This document shows, in pieces, positions 6,814-14,632 of a DNA stretch of 30,611 nt. This stretch comes from Eikenella sp963515595 (lineage in GTDB: Bacteria; Pseudomonadota; Gammaproteobacteria; Burkholderiales; Neisseriaceae): the NCBI GenBank assembly GCA_963515595.1, contig CAUPYH010000014.1:1-30611 (forward strand). The letters are read 5' to 3'. Made by a program: the position numbers and the translations under genes. The first letter of the stretch is position 1. Every line of letters starts with the position of its first letter. A model generated the notes under the pieces. The model saw only the letters and a list, made by a program, of their open reading frames with translations. It searched no databases and had not been told where the DNA came from.

Positions 6814-8217
6814 ATGAAACGATTGGGTTTGAAGCTCAGCAGCAGTATCGGCAGGGCGCTGTCGCACAAAATCAAGCAAACGCAGCGCCTGTCGCGCAAA
6901 ACGGCGGCGGTGATTTTGCTGTTGATGGGGGCTGCTTTGGTGTCGTTGGTGTCGCTAGGATTTGCCAAATTGGCGGATTATGCGCTGCATCTGAACGCTA
7001 AGTGGTCGCAGCAATATCCGATGGCAGCGTTTGCAGTGTTGCCAATATCGCTGATGCTGATTGTGTGGTTCACGCGCCGGTATGCGCCTTATACGGCGGG
7101 CAGCGGGATTCCGCAGGTGTTGGCCACGCTTTCGATGCCGAAAGTGAAAGGCAGCAACCGTTTGGTGGCTTTGTGGCGCACTGCTTTAAAAATTCCGCTC
7201 ACGTTTTTGGGCATGTTGGCCGGTGCTTCCATTGGGCGTGAAGGGCCTTCGGTGCAGGTGGGCGCGGCAGTGATGCTGTCCTGGGGTTCTTGGTGTAAAC
7301 GCTACAATTTGGCATTTAAGCGCTTGCAAGACAAGGAATTGCTGGCGGCCGGTGCGGCTGGTGGTTTGGCGGCGGCATTCAATGCGCCGCTGGCCGGGGT
7401 GATTTTTGCGATTGAGGAGTTGGGGCGTTCGGTGTCGCTGCATTGGGAGCGGCAAATTTTTATCGGTGTGCTGGCTTCCGGTTTCTTTTTGGTAGCGATT
7501 GAGGGCAACAGCACTTATTTCCAAGGCTTTAATGCCGGGCAGCCGGCGGAGCATATGTTGCGTTGGGCGTTGCTGTGTGCCGCAGTGTGTGGTGTAGCGG
7601 GCGGGCTGTTTGCGCGTTTTTTAAGCAAGGGCGCAACCTGGTTGGCGTTGCCGCAATGGCGTAATTGGATGCGCCGGCATCCGATTTGGTTGGCGGGTGT
7701 GTTCGGCTTGATGTTGGCTGCCTTGGGCGTGCTGTTTGATGGGCAAACCTATGGCACGGGCTATGATGTGGCAGCAGCTGCGTTGCACGGGCAGACGGAT
7801 TTGACTTATGGCCTGGCGGGCGCGAAGTGGGCAGCCACGGTGCTTTCTTATTGGGCGGGCATTCCGGGCGGGATTTTCACGCCTTCGCTGGCCATCGGTG
7901 CGCTCTTGGGCGTACACATTGCCCAAGTTGCCGGCGTGGAGGCTCCGGCGGCGATTTTGGCCTTGCTGTGCATGGCTGCATTTTTAGCGGCAGCCACGCA
8001 AGCGCCGCTCACGGCCAGCGTGGTGGTGATGGAAATGACGGGCAGCCAGTCGCTATTGTTTTGGATGTTGGTATCGTCGATTGCCGCTTCGGTGATTGCC
8101 CGCCAGTTTTGCCCACAGCCGTTCTACCATTTTGCGGCAGGACGTTTCCGCCAGCGCGTGCGTGAGGAGTTGCTGCGGGAAGGGGAAGCTCGGCAGGCAG
8201 AAGTAGCGGCAAAGTAA
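6814..8217 (+). CDS. clcA: CLC-family chloride/proton antiporter
   Basis: 467 residues with many hydrophobic helices, an inner-membrane CLC protein. The three chloride-pathway signatures are intact: GSGIP (96-100), GREGP (141-145, gating Glu143) and GIPGGIFTP (349-357). The second, internal proton-pathway glutamate of the exchangers is also present in AIEEL (Glu201/202), and the pore tyrosine motif is QPFYHF (Tyr438, aligned with PLYSA of E. coli ClcA). This residue set predicts a 2 Cl-/1 H+ exchanger rather than a channel. No regulatory CBS domains are attached. In enterobacteria ClcA supports extreme acid resistance; the role here is not shown. The Shine-Dalgarno is weak. An uptake-sequence terminator begins 11 bases after the stop. 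Confidence 0.93.
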   Translation: MKRLGLKLSSSIGRALSHKIKQTQRLSRKTAAVILLLMGAALVSLVSLGFAKLADYALHLNAKWSQQYPMAAFAVLPISLMLIVWFTRRYAPYTAGSGIPQVLATLSMPKVKGSNRLVALWRTALKIPLTFLGMLAGASIGREGPSVQVGAAVMLSWGSWCKRYNLAFKRLQDKELLAAGAAGGLAAAFNAPLAGVIFAIEELGRSVSLHWERQIFIGVLASGFFLVAIEGNSTYFQGFNAGQPAEHMLRWALLCAAVCGVAGGLFARFLSKGATWLALPQWRNWMRRHPIWLAGVFGLMLAALGVLFDGQTYGTGYDVAAAALHGQTDLTYGLAGAKWAATVLSYWAGIPGGIFTPSLAIGALLGVHIAQVAGVEAPAAILALLCMAAFLAAATQAPLTASVVVMEMTGSQSLLFWMLVSSIAASVIARQFCPQPFYHFAAGRFRQRVREELLREGEARQAEVAAK

Positions 8218-8228
8218 AGTAATGCTAG

Positions 8229-8273
8229 AGGCTACCTGAAAAATGTTTTGCTTGGTTTTTCAGGTAGCCTTTT
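8229..8273 (+). terminator. Uptake-sequence terminator of clcA
   Basis: AGGCTACCTGAAAAA and its complement form a 15-bp stem with a 12-nt loop, followed by TTTTATTT. It starts 11 bases after the clcA stop. Confidence 0.8.
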
Positions 8274-8514
8274 ATTTGGTTGTATCAAATAGGTTCGGTA
8301 GAAATACCAAGCCATAGGGTTGATGCTGTTTGGAATGTTTTAACGGGCTGCCGGGCTATTCAAGCTGATACGCTTTCTGTGTAGGCAATGAGCTGCCTAC
8401 GCTGCTGATATATCTAAAGAGGCTACCTGAAAAATCTGCTGCTCTAGATTTTCAGGTAGCCTTTTGCTGAATGTGTGCCACCACCCCTATGTTTTTAAAC
8501 GAAACAACACACAA
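8274..8514. other. Non-coding gap between clcA and the OPT gene
   Basis: No convincing gene. It holds a small perfect hairpin GTAGGCA/TGCCTAC (8381-8400) and distant inverted ends GTATCA (near 8282) and TGATAC (near 8366) with flanking partial matches AATAG/CTATT. These could be the remains of a small repeat element. A second uptake-sequence hairpin lies at 8420-8465. Confidence 0.4.
8420..8465. terminator. Second uptake-sequence hairpin between clcA and the OPT gene
   Basis: The pair AGGCTACCTGAAAA and its complement, extended by AGA/TCT-like bases, is followed on the plus strand by TTTT. It is a possible back-up terminator. Confidence 0.6.
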
Positions 8515-8542
8515 AAACCGCCCAACAGATATCGGGCGGTTT
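8515..8542 (-). terminator. Intrinsic terminator of the OPT transporter gene
   Basis: AAACCGCCC (8515-8523) and GGGCGGTTT (8534-8542) form a 9-bp stem. Read on the minus strand the hairpin is followed by TTTTTG, 20 bases past the OPT stop codon. It does not use uptake sequences. Confidence 0.85.
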
Positions 8543-8561
8543 GCATTCGCGGTAAGGCGGT

Positions 8562-10598
8562 TTATTTGGTTTTCATCACGCGGCGGATGAAGATCAGCAT
8601 ACCGCCGATGAAGAAGGCCAGGCCTAGGAATTCGCTGATGGTGCCCCAGTTGTTCAGGTTCAAGGCTAAGGGGGAATCCGAGCCGCCGCTGGTAACAGAC
8701 AGAGCGATAATCAGCGCCATAATCACGCCAATCAGGCTCTCGCCCACAATCAGGCCGGCGGCAAACAGGGTGCCCACGCGCTCGGCATCTTTCTGTTTGG
8801 CCTCATCCTTGCCGATGCGGCGTTTCAGGAAGGCGGCCATGATGGCACCGATGGCAATCGGCATATTGATAGCCGGCGGCAGGTAGATGCCCATACCCAC
8901 GGCCAGGGTGGGCAGCATCAGTTTGGAACCGCTGCGTTTCAATACTTCGTTGATGATGATGAGCACCACACCAATGCCGATACCGGTAAGGATGTAGTTC
9001 CATTGCAGCGAGTGCGAGAAGATGGCTTTGGCGATGGTAGTCATCAGCGTGGCCTGCGGCGCAGCCAGAGCCTGGCTCGGGTCCATATCCGGGCGCGGCA
9101 TGGCGCCGGTGAAACCGTAGGCGGCGTAGAGCAGCTCGAGCACGGAAGATACAACCAACGCACCTACCACGCAGCCGATAATCAGCGCCACTTCCTGACG
9201 CCATGGGGTGGCTTTAATCAGGTAGCCGGTTTTCAGGTCTTGCAGGTTGTCGTTGGAGATGGAGGCTACGGCCACTACGGCAGAGCCGCAGAACAAGGTA
9301 AGAGCCACCAAGAAGTTGCGTGTGCCTTCATCGGCAAACAGGTTGTTGGCACTGCCAATAGCCAGTAGCACCAGCGAAATAGCCACTACGGAGATGATAC
9401 CGATGCCAGAAATCGGGCTGGAAGAAGAGCCCACCAAGCCGGCCATATAGCCGCAGGCAGCTGCTACCAGGAAACCGATAACGAAAGCCAGCAAGGTGCA
9501 GACTACTACCAGCAGCCAAGCCGTGCCGGTAGGCAGGTTGGCATCGGCCACGAAGTGGTAGAAGGAGAAGCCCAAGAGCAGCATCATGCCTAGTGCATAG
9601 GCAATCATAGCTTTGGGCGACAAGTCTTGCTCAACGCGTTCCAGCGCAGCACCTTCACCGCCTTTGATGGCACGGAACGACATTTTCATGCCTTCCAGGG
9701 TGGGTTTGAGCAGGGTAATCAGCGTCCAGATTGCAGCAATACCGATGGTGCCAGCGCCGATAAAGCGCACTTTTTCTTTCCACAACCGCATGGCGAAAGC
9801 AACCATTTCCATATCGGCTGGCTGCGGATTGGTGGCAGAGAAATAGGGGATAGCGATGCCCCAGGCGATCGCAATGCCCACCAACATGGCAATACCGCTG
9901 GCCAGACCGACCAAATAGCCGGCGCCGAGTAGGGCCAATGAGAAGCCCATCGGGATTTGGAAAATAGACGCACCGGCTTTAAACCACAGGCTGGCACTAT
10001 CGGCCACTACGCGCAATCCGTTGCTGGCAAAACTGAAAATACCGGAAATCACGCCACCGGTAACGATTTCGCCGATACCGCTGTCAGCTTTTTGCGCGGC
10101 ATCTGCGTTTTCTTCACCGTTTTCTTCACCTACTACGCCGTCACCGCTGCCGACTTTCAAAATCTCGGCTGCTGCTACGCCTTCGGGATAGGGCAAATCG
10201 CTTTTCACCACCATGGCATAGCGCAACGGGATGGTGAAAATCACCCCCAAGATACCGCCGGCCATACACAGCAGAGTGGTTTGCCAAAACGGGAAACCTG
10301 TCCAATAGCCGCTCATTAAGAGACCGGGCAGAATGAAGATCACGGAAGAGAGCGTACCCGCGGCAGAAGCCTGGGTTTGCACCATGTTGTTTTCGAGGAT
10401 ATTGCTGCCTTTGGCGAATTTCAAAATCGCCATAGAAATCACGGCAGCCGGGATGGAAGAGGCAAAAGTGAGGCCTACTTTCAGCCCTAAATAGATATTG
10501 GAAGCAGTAAACACTACGGTGATTAACGCGCCCAATACCATGCCGCGCAGGGTAAGCTCCCTATAATTGGCATAAGGATCATGGGTGGATAGAGACAT
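8562..10598 (-). CDS. OPT-family oligopeptide/metal-chelate transporter
   Basis: 678 residues, very hydrophobic throughout, consistent with the roughly 14-16 membrane helices of the OPT family. Prokaryotic OPT landmarks are visible: SNIYLGLKVGLTFASSIPAAV in the first helices (33-53), ENNMVQTQASAAGTL (69-83), KSDLPYPEGVAAAEIL (132-147), and a charged loop rich in Glu/Asp (about 151-175). OPT proteins use the proton gradient to import oligopeptides or, in the YSL branch, metal-siderophore complexes; the bacterial substrate cannot be read from the sequence. The ATG at 10598 has AAAGG about 9 bases upstream. The upstream region has a TTGACA promoter and a palindrome that may be an operator. A strong terminator follows. 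Confidence 0.9.
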   Translation of the reverse strand: MSLSTHDPYANYRELTLRGMVLGALITVVFTASNIYLGLKVGLTFASSIPAAVISMAILKFAKGSNILENNMVQTQASAAGTLSSVIFILPGLLMSGYWTGFPFWQTTLLCMAGGILGVIFTIPLRYAMVVKSDLPYPEGVAAAEILKVGSGDGVVGEENGEENADAAQKADSGIGEIVTGGVISGIFSFASNGLRVVADSASLWFKAGASIFQIPMGFSLALLGAGYLVGLASGIAMLVGIAIAWGIAIPYFSATNPQPADMEMVAFAMRLWKEKVRFIGAGTIGIAAIWTLITLLKPTLEGMKMSFRAIKGGEGAALERVEQDLSPKAMIAYALGMMLLLGFSFYHFVADANLPTGTAWLLVVVCTLLAFVIGFLVAAACGYMAGLVGSSSSPISGIGIISVVAISLVLLAIGSANNLFADEGTRNFLVALTLFCGSAVVAVASISNDNLQDLKTGYLIKATPWRQEVALIIGCVVGALVVSSVLELLYAAYGFTGAMPRPDMDPSQALAAPQATLMTTIAKAIFSHSLQWNYILTGIGIGVVLIIINEVLKRSGSKLMLPTLAVGMGIYLPPAINMPIAIGAIMAAFLKRRIGKDEAKQKDAERVGTLFAAGLIVGESLIGVIMALIIALSVTSGGSDSPLALNLNNWGTISEFLGLAFFIGGMLIFIRRVMKTK

Positions 10599-10628
10599 TT
10601 TCTTTACCTTTGGTTGAAACGAGGTTGC

Positions 10629-10657
10629 ATTCTTTTTCGATATGAGGTTTATGTCAA
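10629..10657 (-). promoter_or_regulatory. Promoter of the OPT transporter gene
   Basis: On the minus strand, a perfect -35 TTGACA (10657-10652) is followed after exactly 17 bases by AAGAAT (10634-10629, four of six matches to -10). Transcription would start near 10622, giving a short leader before the ATG at 10598. Confidence 0.6.
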
Positions 10658-10672
10658 GAAAAATATTGCAAA

Positions 10673-10690
10673 TGTAAAATTTTATTTACA
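10673..10690. promoter_or_regulatory. Palindrome upstream of the OPT promoter, possible operator
   Basis: TGTAAAATTTTATTTACA has perfect 6-base arms around a 6-base spacer. Its centre is about 60 bases upstream of the predicted start site, where class I activators usually bind. The half-site does not match the CRP or FNR consensus exactly, so the regulator is not named. Confidence 0.4.
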
Positions 10691-10833
10691 AATTGGCTAA
10701 GTTTACTTGGTGATTTTCTATGAATGAAAATATCTATATACTTTAAGAGTGATAATTTACTTATAAAAAATTATATTGTTATATTAAGTATAAAAATCAT
10801 TAATCAGGAAATATGTGTTGTGTAGGTAATGAA

Positions 10834-10870
10834 TTTTTTACAAATCCTTACGTTCTGTGATTGTAAAAAA
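10834..10870. repeat. Perfect 10-base inverted repeat with the same TTTACAA half-site
   Basis: TTTTTTACAA and TTGTAAAAAA are separated by 17 bases. It shares the TTTACAAAT word with the palindrome near the OPT promoter. It could be a second operator or a hairpin; the long loop and A/T stem make it a poor terminator. Confidence 0.6.
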
Positions 10871-10965
10871 TATAGGGAGTTGGGCAGAGATAGCAGCAGA
10901 TGCAGGCAAATAGGGTACAGAAGTGAGAAGTGAAAGCTAGCTGAAACCATATTGGCTCAAGTAGA

Positions 10966-11001
10966 AGAGAGGCTACCTGAAAGCTTTCAGGTAGCCTCTC
11001 T
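10966..11001 (-). terminator. Perfect 36-bp palindrome, terminator of tkt
   Basis: Two uptake sequences abut so that 10966-11001 is a perfect 36-base palindrome centred on AAGCTT. It lies 21 bases after the tkt stop codon. Confidence 0.8.
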
Positions 11002-11021
11002 AAACACAGCATCAGGCTGTT

Positions 11022-13004
11022 TTACAGCACTGATTTCACAGTATCAACCACATTGTCCACGGTAAAGCCGAATTCTTTGAACAGCAGTTCGGCAGGGGCG
11101 GATTCGCCGAAGCGGTTGATGCCGACGACTGCGCCGTTCAGTCCGACGTATTTGTACCAGCCGTCGGCGTGTCCGGCTTCTACGGCGATGCGCGGCAGGC
11201 CTTCGGGCAGGACGGCGGCTTTATAGGCGGCGTCTTGGCGGTCGAAGACGTTGGTGGACGGCATGGAAACGACGCGTACGGCGATGTTTTGCGCGGCGAG
11301 GGCTTTTTGCGCTTCCAAAGCCAGCTCGACTTCGGAGCCGGTGGCAATGATGACGGCTTGGGCGTTGCCTTGGGCTTCGCTGATGACGTAGCCGCCGCGT
11401 TTGATGTCGTTCAGTTGTTGTTCGTTGCGCGCTTGGAATTTCAGGTTTTGACGGCTGAAAATCAGGCAGGACGGGTGGTCTTCGGCTTTTACCGCTTCCG
11501 CCCATGCGACCAAGGATTCGGCAGTGTCGCACGGACGCCATACGTCCATATTCGGAATCAGGCGCAGGGTGGCGGTTTGCTCGATGGGTTGGTGGGTCGG
11601 GCCGTCTTCGCCGAGGCCGATGGAATCGTGGGTGAAGACGAAGACGGGGTTGATTTTCATCAGTGCCGCCATGCGCAGGGCATTGCGTTCGTATTCGCTG
11701 AACATCAGGAAAGTCGCGCCGAAGGGTTTCACGCCGCCGTGCAGGGCAAGGCCGTTCATGATGGCACCCATGCCGAACTCGCGCACGCCGTAGTGGATGT
11801 AGTTGCCGCCTTTGTCGCGGGTAACGGAGACGCTGCCCGGCCAGTCGGTGAGATTGGACGGGGTCAGGTCGGCAGAACCGCCCACCAGTTCGGGCAACTC
11901 TTTGGCGAGGATTTCGATGCTGTTTTGGCTGGCTTTGCGGGTGGCGATGGTTTCGGCTTTGGCGCACACTTCTTTCAATGCTGCTTGAACGTATGCATCG
12001 AAATTGTCCGGCAGTTTTTTATCCATGCGGCGCACGAATTCTGCGGCTTCGGCAGGATATTTGGCTTGGTATTGCGCGAACAGTTCGTTCCATTCGGCCT
12101 CAAGTTTCGCGCCTTGTTCTTTCGCGCTCCATGCGGCGTAAATTTCTTGCGGGATTTCAAAGGCGGGGTAAGCCCAGCCCAGATGTTTGCGCGTGGCTTC
12201 GATTTCGTCCGCGCCCAAAGGTGCGCCGTGGGTTTTGTGGCTGCCCTCTTTGTTGGCGCTGCCTTTGCCGATTAAGGTTTTGCAGCAGATGAGGGACGGT
12301 TTGCCGGTTTCGGCGCGTGCGGCTTCAATGGCCGTCTGAATGGCTGCGGTGTCGTGGCCGTTTACGTTGGGCACGACGTGCCAGCCGTAGCTTTCAAAGC
12401 GTTGCGGGATGTTTTCGGTAAACCAGCCGTCCACTTTGCCGTCGATGGAAATATTGTTGTCATCATATAAAACAATCAGTTTGCCCAAGCCCAAGGTGCC
12501 GGCGAGCGAACAGGCTTCGTGCGATACGCCTTCCATCAGGCAGCCGTCGCCCATGAAGACGTAGGTGTAGTGATCGACGATGTTCAAACCGTCTTTATTA
12601 AATTCGGCGGCCAGGATTTTTTCCGCCAATGCCATGCCCACCGCGTTGGCAATGCCTTGCCCCAACGGGCCGGTGGTGGTTTCCACGCCGTCGGTGTAGC
12701 CGTATTCGGGGTGGCCGGGGGTTTTGCTGTGCAGTTGGCGGAAGTTTTTCAGGTCTTCAATGCTCAGGTTGTAGCCGGTCAGGTGCAGCAGGCTGTACAA
12801 CAGCATGGACGCGTGGCCGTTGGAGAGGATGAAGCGGTCGCGGTTGTAGAATTTGGGGTTGGCGGGGTTGTGGCGCAGGAATTTCGTCCACAAGACTTCC
12901 GCCATTTCCGCCATGCCCATCGGCGCGCCGGGGTGGCCGGAGTTGGCTTTTTGGATGGCGTCGGCGGAGAGAAAGCGGATGGCGTTGGCAAGTTGGGAGG
13001 GCAT
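11022..13004 (-). CDS. tkt: Transketolase
   Basis: 660 residues, the normal length. Transketolase moves two-carbon units between sugar phosphates in the non-oxidative pentose phosphate pathway, using thiamine diphosphate and a divalent metal. It starts MPSQLANAIRFLSADAIQKANSGHPGAPMGMAEMAEVLW, with the substrate-binding His24. The thiamine diphosphate motif begins GDG (152-154) and ends in DDNNISIDG (181-189). The pyrimidine-domain block FVFTHDSIGLGEDGPTHQPIEQ and the C-terminal domain are intact. AGGAAA precedes the ATG. The gene contains GCCGTCTGAA (12331-12340), the uptake 10-mer of Neisseria rather than of Eikenella, and has no Eikenella-type uptake sequence, which hints at past exchange with Neisseria. 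The thiamine link to thiM in this window is metabolic only. Confidence 0.97.
   Translation of the reverse strand: MPSQLANAIRFLSADAIQKANSGHPGAPMGMAEMAEVLWTKFLRHNPANPKFYNRDRFILSNGHASMLLYSLLHLTGYNLSIEDLKNFRQLHSKTPGHPEYGYTDGVETTTGPLGQGIANAVGMALAEKILAAEFNKDGLNIVDHYTYVFMGDGCLMEGVSHEACSLAGTLGLGKLIVLYDDNNISIDGKVDGWFTENIPQRFESYGWHVVPNVNGHDTAAIQTAIEAARAETGKPSLICCKTLIGKGSANKEGSHKTHGAPLGADEIEATRKHLGWAYPAFEIPQEIYAAWSAKEQGAKLEAEWNELFAQYQAKYPAEAAEFVRRMDKKLPDNFDAYVQAALKEVCAKAETIATRKASQNSIEILAKELPELVGGSADLTPSNLTDWPGSVSVTRDKGGNYIHYGVREFGMGAIMNGLALHGGVKPFGATFLMFSEYERNALRMAALMKINPVFVFTHDSIGLGEDGPTHQPIEQTATLRLIPNMDVWRPCDTAESLVAWAEAVKAEDHPSCLIFSRQNLKFQARNEQQLNDIKRGGYVISEAQGNAQAVIIATGSEVELALEAQKALAAQNIAVRVVSMPSTNVFDRQDAAYKAAVLPEGLPRIAVEAGHADGWYKYVGLNGAVVGINRFGESAPAELLFKEFGFTVDNVVDTVKSVL
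12331..12340 (+). repeat. Neisseria-type uptake 10-mer inside tkt
   Basis: GCCGTCTGAA is the core DNA uptake sequence of N. meningitidis and N. gonorrhoeae. It is the only copy I found in the window. The two preceding bases are TG, not the AT of the extended Neisseria form. Confidence 0.8.
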
Positions 13005-13037
13005 GGTGTTTCCTAATGGTTTGGTTAAAGAGTAATG

Positions 13038-13049
13038 AGGCTACCTGAA
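13038..13049 (+). repeat. Single uptake sequence between tkt and the 133-residue gene
   Basis: An exact 12-mer with no partner, in the 57-base gap upstream of tkt. Confidence 0.8.
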
Positions 13050-13061
13050 AAAGGCAGCGGT

Positions 13062-13463
13062 TTATTCGCCGCTTAACAGGGCGTAATTTTCGTAAACGGA
13101 TTCGACGAGCGGGCTAAAGTCATCGGCGGAGAAATAGGAATGGCCGATGCCGATTAACCGGCTTAAAGGGTCGTCCGTATCGGCGGGTTCGGCATCTTCG
13201 CCGGTAACAAAATCCTGCCGTGCGCGCGCTATCATGCCTTGCACGTATTTCGCGCCCGCGCCGAGGCCGGTGAGTTTGCCGGCCACATAGGCATCAATGT
13301 CGTCGGCGTCCATCAGGCACACCAGCCGGCCGAAGCCGAAGCAGTAGCCGTAGAAGGTGAAGCCCGCCACTTGAAACAGCAGTTCGTCGTTGATATCCCA
13401 GCGCGGATCGTTCGTGATGGCGGAGAAAAGGCGGTTTGCTTTATCGTGGAAGGCTGGTTGCAT
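13062..13463 (-). CDS. Hypothetical protein, 133 residues
   Basis: I do not recognise this family. The protein is acidic and probably cytoplasmic, with no signal peptide or clear membrane helix. It has an aromatic, glycine-rich centre (VAGFTFYGYCFGFGRLVCLMDADDIDAYVAGKLTGLG, about residues 32-68), a middle rich in Asp/Glu/Thr, and a C-terminal stretch HSYFSADDFSPLVESVYENYALL. The ATG at 13463 lacks a recognisable Shine-Dalgarno, but the reading frame is intact and codon use resembles its neighbours. It lies between tmk and tkt on the same strand, 89 bases after tmk and 57 before tkt, so it may be co-transcribed. No function is proposed. Confidence 0.65.
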   Translation of the reverse strand: MQPAFHDKANRLFSAITNDPRWDINDELLFQVAGFTFYGYCFGFGRLVCLMDADDIDAYVAGKLTGLGAGAKYVQGMIARARQDFVTGEDAEPADTDDPLSRLIGIGHSYFSADDFSPLVESVYENYALLSGE

Positions 13464-13552
13464 GGTGTGTTTTTAGGAGTGTCGGTTTGTTTGTGAACGA
13501 ATGCCGCAAAGCGGCGCAAATTATCGCACTTTTGGCCGTGTCGTTCAAAACA

Positions 13553-14170
13553 TCAGGCGAACAGTTTTTCCAGGGCGGCTTCAATATCGCGACGCACCAC
13601 GGTTTTGCCGCGGTTGCTGTTGATTACTGTGTAGCGTTCGGGCGCGGCGGCGGCGCGTTCGAGGTAGCTTTGGCGCACGCGGGTGAAGAAATCGGCTTCC
13701 TCCTGCTCGAAGCGGTCTTTGTTGCGGCTGCGCTCGATGCGCGCCAGAGAAACCTCCAACGGCACATCGAGCAGGATGGTGAGGCTGGGGCGCAGGTTGC
13801 CTTGTACCCATTGTTCGAGCTGGGCAATATCAGCCTCGGGCAGGCCGCGGCCGCCGCCCTGGTAGGCGAAGGTGGCATCGGTGAAACGGTCGGACACCAC
13901 GGATATGCCGTCCTCCAGCGCGGGCAGGATAACGCTTTCGATGTGCTGGGCGCGGGCGGCAAACATGAGCAAGGTTTCGGCACGCAGCCCGGCTTGGGTT
14001 TTTGGGTTGAGCAGCAGGCGGCGCAAGGCTTCGCCCAAGGGTGTGCCGCCTGGCTCGCGGGTGAACAAGACGGGGCGCTCTTGTGCGGCAAACCATTCTC
14101 GGATCACGGCCAGCTGGGTGGTTTTGCCAGCGCCGTCGATACCGTCGAGGGTGATGAAATGGGCAGTCAT
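13553..14170 (-). CDS. tmk: Thymidylate kinase
   Basis: 205 residues. The enzyme phosphorylates dTMP to dTDP and is essential for DNA synthesis. The P-loop is GIDGAGKT (10-17), followed by TREPGGT (37-43), the dTMP-binding SDRFTDATFAYQGGGRG (93-109, with the DR motif), and a lid segment RNKDRFEQEEADFFTRVRQSYL. Length is normal. GGAGT lies 8 bases before the ATG. It belongs to a minus-strand run with mltG upstream, an arrangement common in proteobacteria (mltG-tmk); here yciB and a small unknown gene lie between the two. Confidence 0.96.
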   Translation of the reverse strand: MTAHFITLDGIDGAGKTTQLAVIREWFAAQERPVLFTREPGGTPLGEALRRLLLNPKTQAGLRAETLLMFAARAQHIESVILPALEDGISVVSDRFTDATFAYQGGGRGLPEADIAQLEQWVQGNLRPSLTILLDVPLEVSLARIERSRNKDRFEQEEADFFTRVRQSYLERAAAAPERYTVINSNRGKTVVRRDIEAALEKLFA

Positions 14171-14193
14171 TTTTAACTCCGTTGAGGCTTCGC

Positions 14194-14232
14194 TTTCAGG
14201 TAGCCTTTTCCCAGTTTGAGGCTACCTGAAAA
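14194..14232. repeat. Inverted uptake-sequence pair in reversed order, upstream of tmk
   Basis: The reverse copy (14195-14206) precedes the forward copy (14219-14230); the stem is 13-14 bp with a loop of about 12 nt. It lies between the stop of the 103-residue gene (14245) and the tmk start (14170). The order leaves no T tract on the minus strand, so read-through into tmk is possible. Confidence 0.65.
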
Positions 14233-14244
14233 GGTGTTGGTGGC

Positions 14245-14556
14245 TTAGTCGAGAAAATCATCTTTTTCCCAATAGTGCAGAACGGCGCGGATGAGAGCTG
14301 CTTCTGAGGCGTTAGGATGCTTGCTGGTGTAGTTTTCGATGATGTCGGAGAAGGTAGGTGCTTCGAGCCAAGAGTTGTAGTCGGAATTGTCTTCAATGAA
14401 CAACTCGTCTTCTTCGGTATCGGGCAGGAGGAAAGTGCAGTTTTGTAGTCCGGCCGGGGTGTCGGTGTCGGAATTGCCGGTTATGTAAAGGAAGCCGCAG
14501 TCGGGCAGGCTGCCGACGGCGGCGATGAGTGTTTGGATGCCTTTGAAGGTTTGCAT
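14245..14556 (-). CDS. Hypothetical acidic protein, 103 residues
   Basis: A small, strongly acidic soluble protein. Its C-terminal pattern, FSDIIENYTSKHPNASEAALIRAVLHYW then EKDDFLD, reminds me of the small DUF7716-type proteins, which end in a similar helix plus an acidic Asp-Phe tail; this is from memory and needs a profile search. The start is well supported by AGGAG 8 bases before the ATG. It sits between yciB and tmk on the same strand with uptake-sequence hairpins on both sides, so it may be a separate transcription unit. Function unknown. Confidence 0.7.
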   Translation of the reverse strand: MQTFKGIQTLIAAVGSLPDCGFLYITGNSDTDTPAGLQNCTFLLPDTEEDELFIEDNSDYNSWLEAPTFSDIIENYTSKHPNASEAALIRAVLHYWEKDDFLD

Positions 14557-14585
14557 GATAAAGCTCCTATGGCGGCTGGCGGATG

Positions 14586-14626
14586 GGGCTACCTGAAAAA
14601 TGTACAGATGAGATTTCAGGTAGCCT
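14586..14626. repeat. Inverted uptake-sequence pair between yciB and the 103-residue gene
   Basis: The forward copy (14586-14597) starts with G instead of A, one mismatch from consensus; the reverse copy (14615-14626) is exact. The 12-bp stem may act as a weak terminator after yciB. Confidence 0.6.
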
Positions 14627-14632
14627 ACAGTT

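Larger units (their letters stand above)
10599..10965. other. AT-rich intergenic region between the OPT gene and tkt
   Basis: This gap is far richer in A+T than the rest of the window, most markedly at 10615-10880. I see no gene. It contains the OPT promoter, a palindrome TGTAAA-N6-TTTACA (10673-10690), and a long inverted repeat TTTTTTACAA (10834-10843) with TTGTAAAAAA (10861-10870). The nonamer TTTACAAAT appears in both structures (10685-10693 and 10837-10845). Confidence 0.6.

Noticed and set aside
8282..8400. Complete MITE between clcA and the OPT gene
   Set aside because: The putative ends match only in short pieces (GTATCA/TGATAC, AATAG/CTATT), so the evidence is too thin to call an element.
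10834..10870. Inverted repeat as an intrinsic terminator
   Set aside because: The stem is almost all A/T, the loop is 17 nt, and no gene ends next to it; an operator or simple palindrome is more likely.
11169..12275. 368-codon open frame on the plus strand across tkt
   Set aside because: Shadow of the highly conserved transketolase gene on the other strand.
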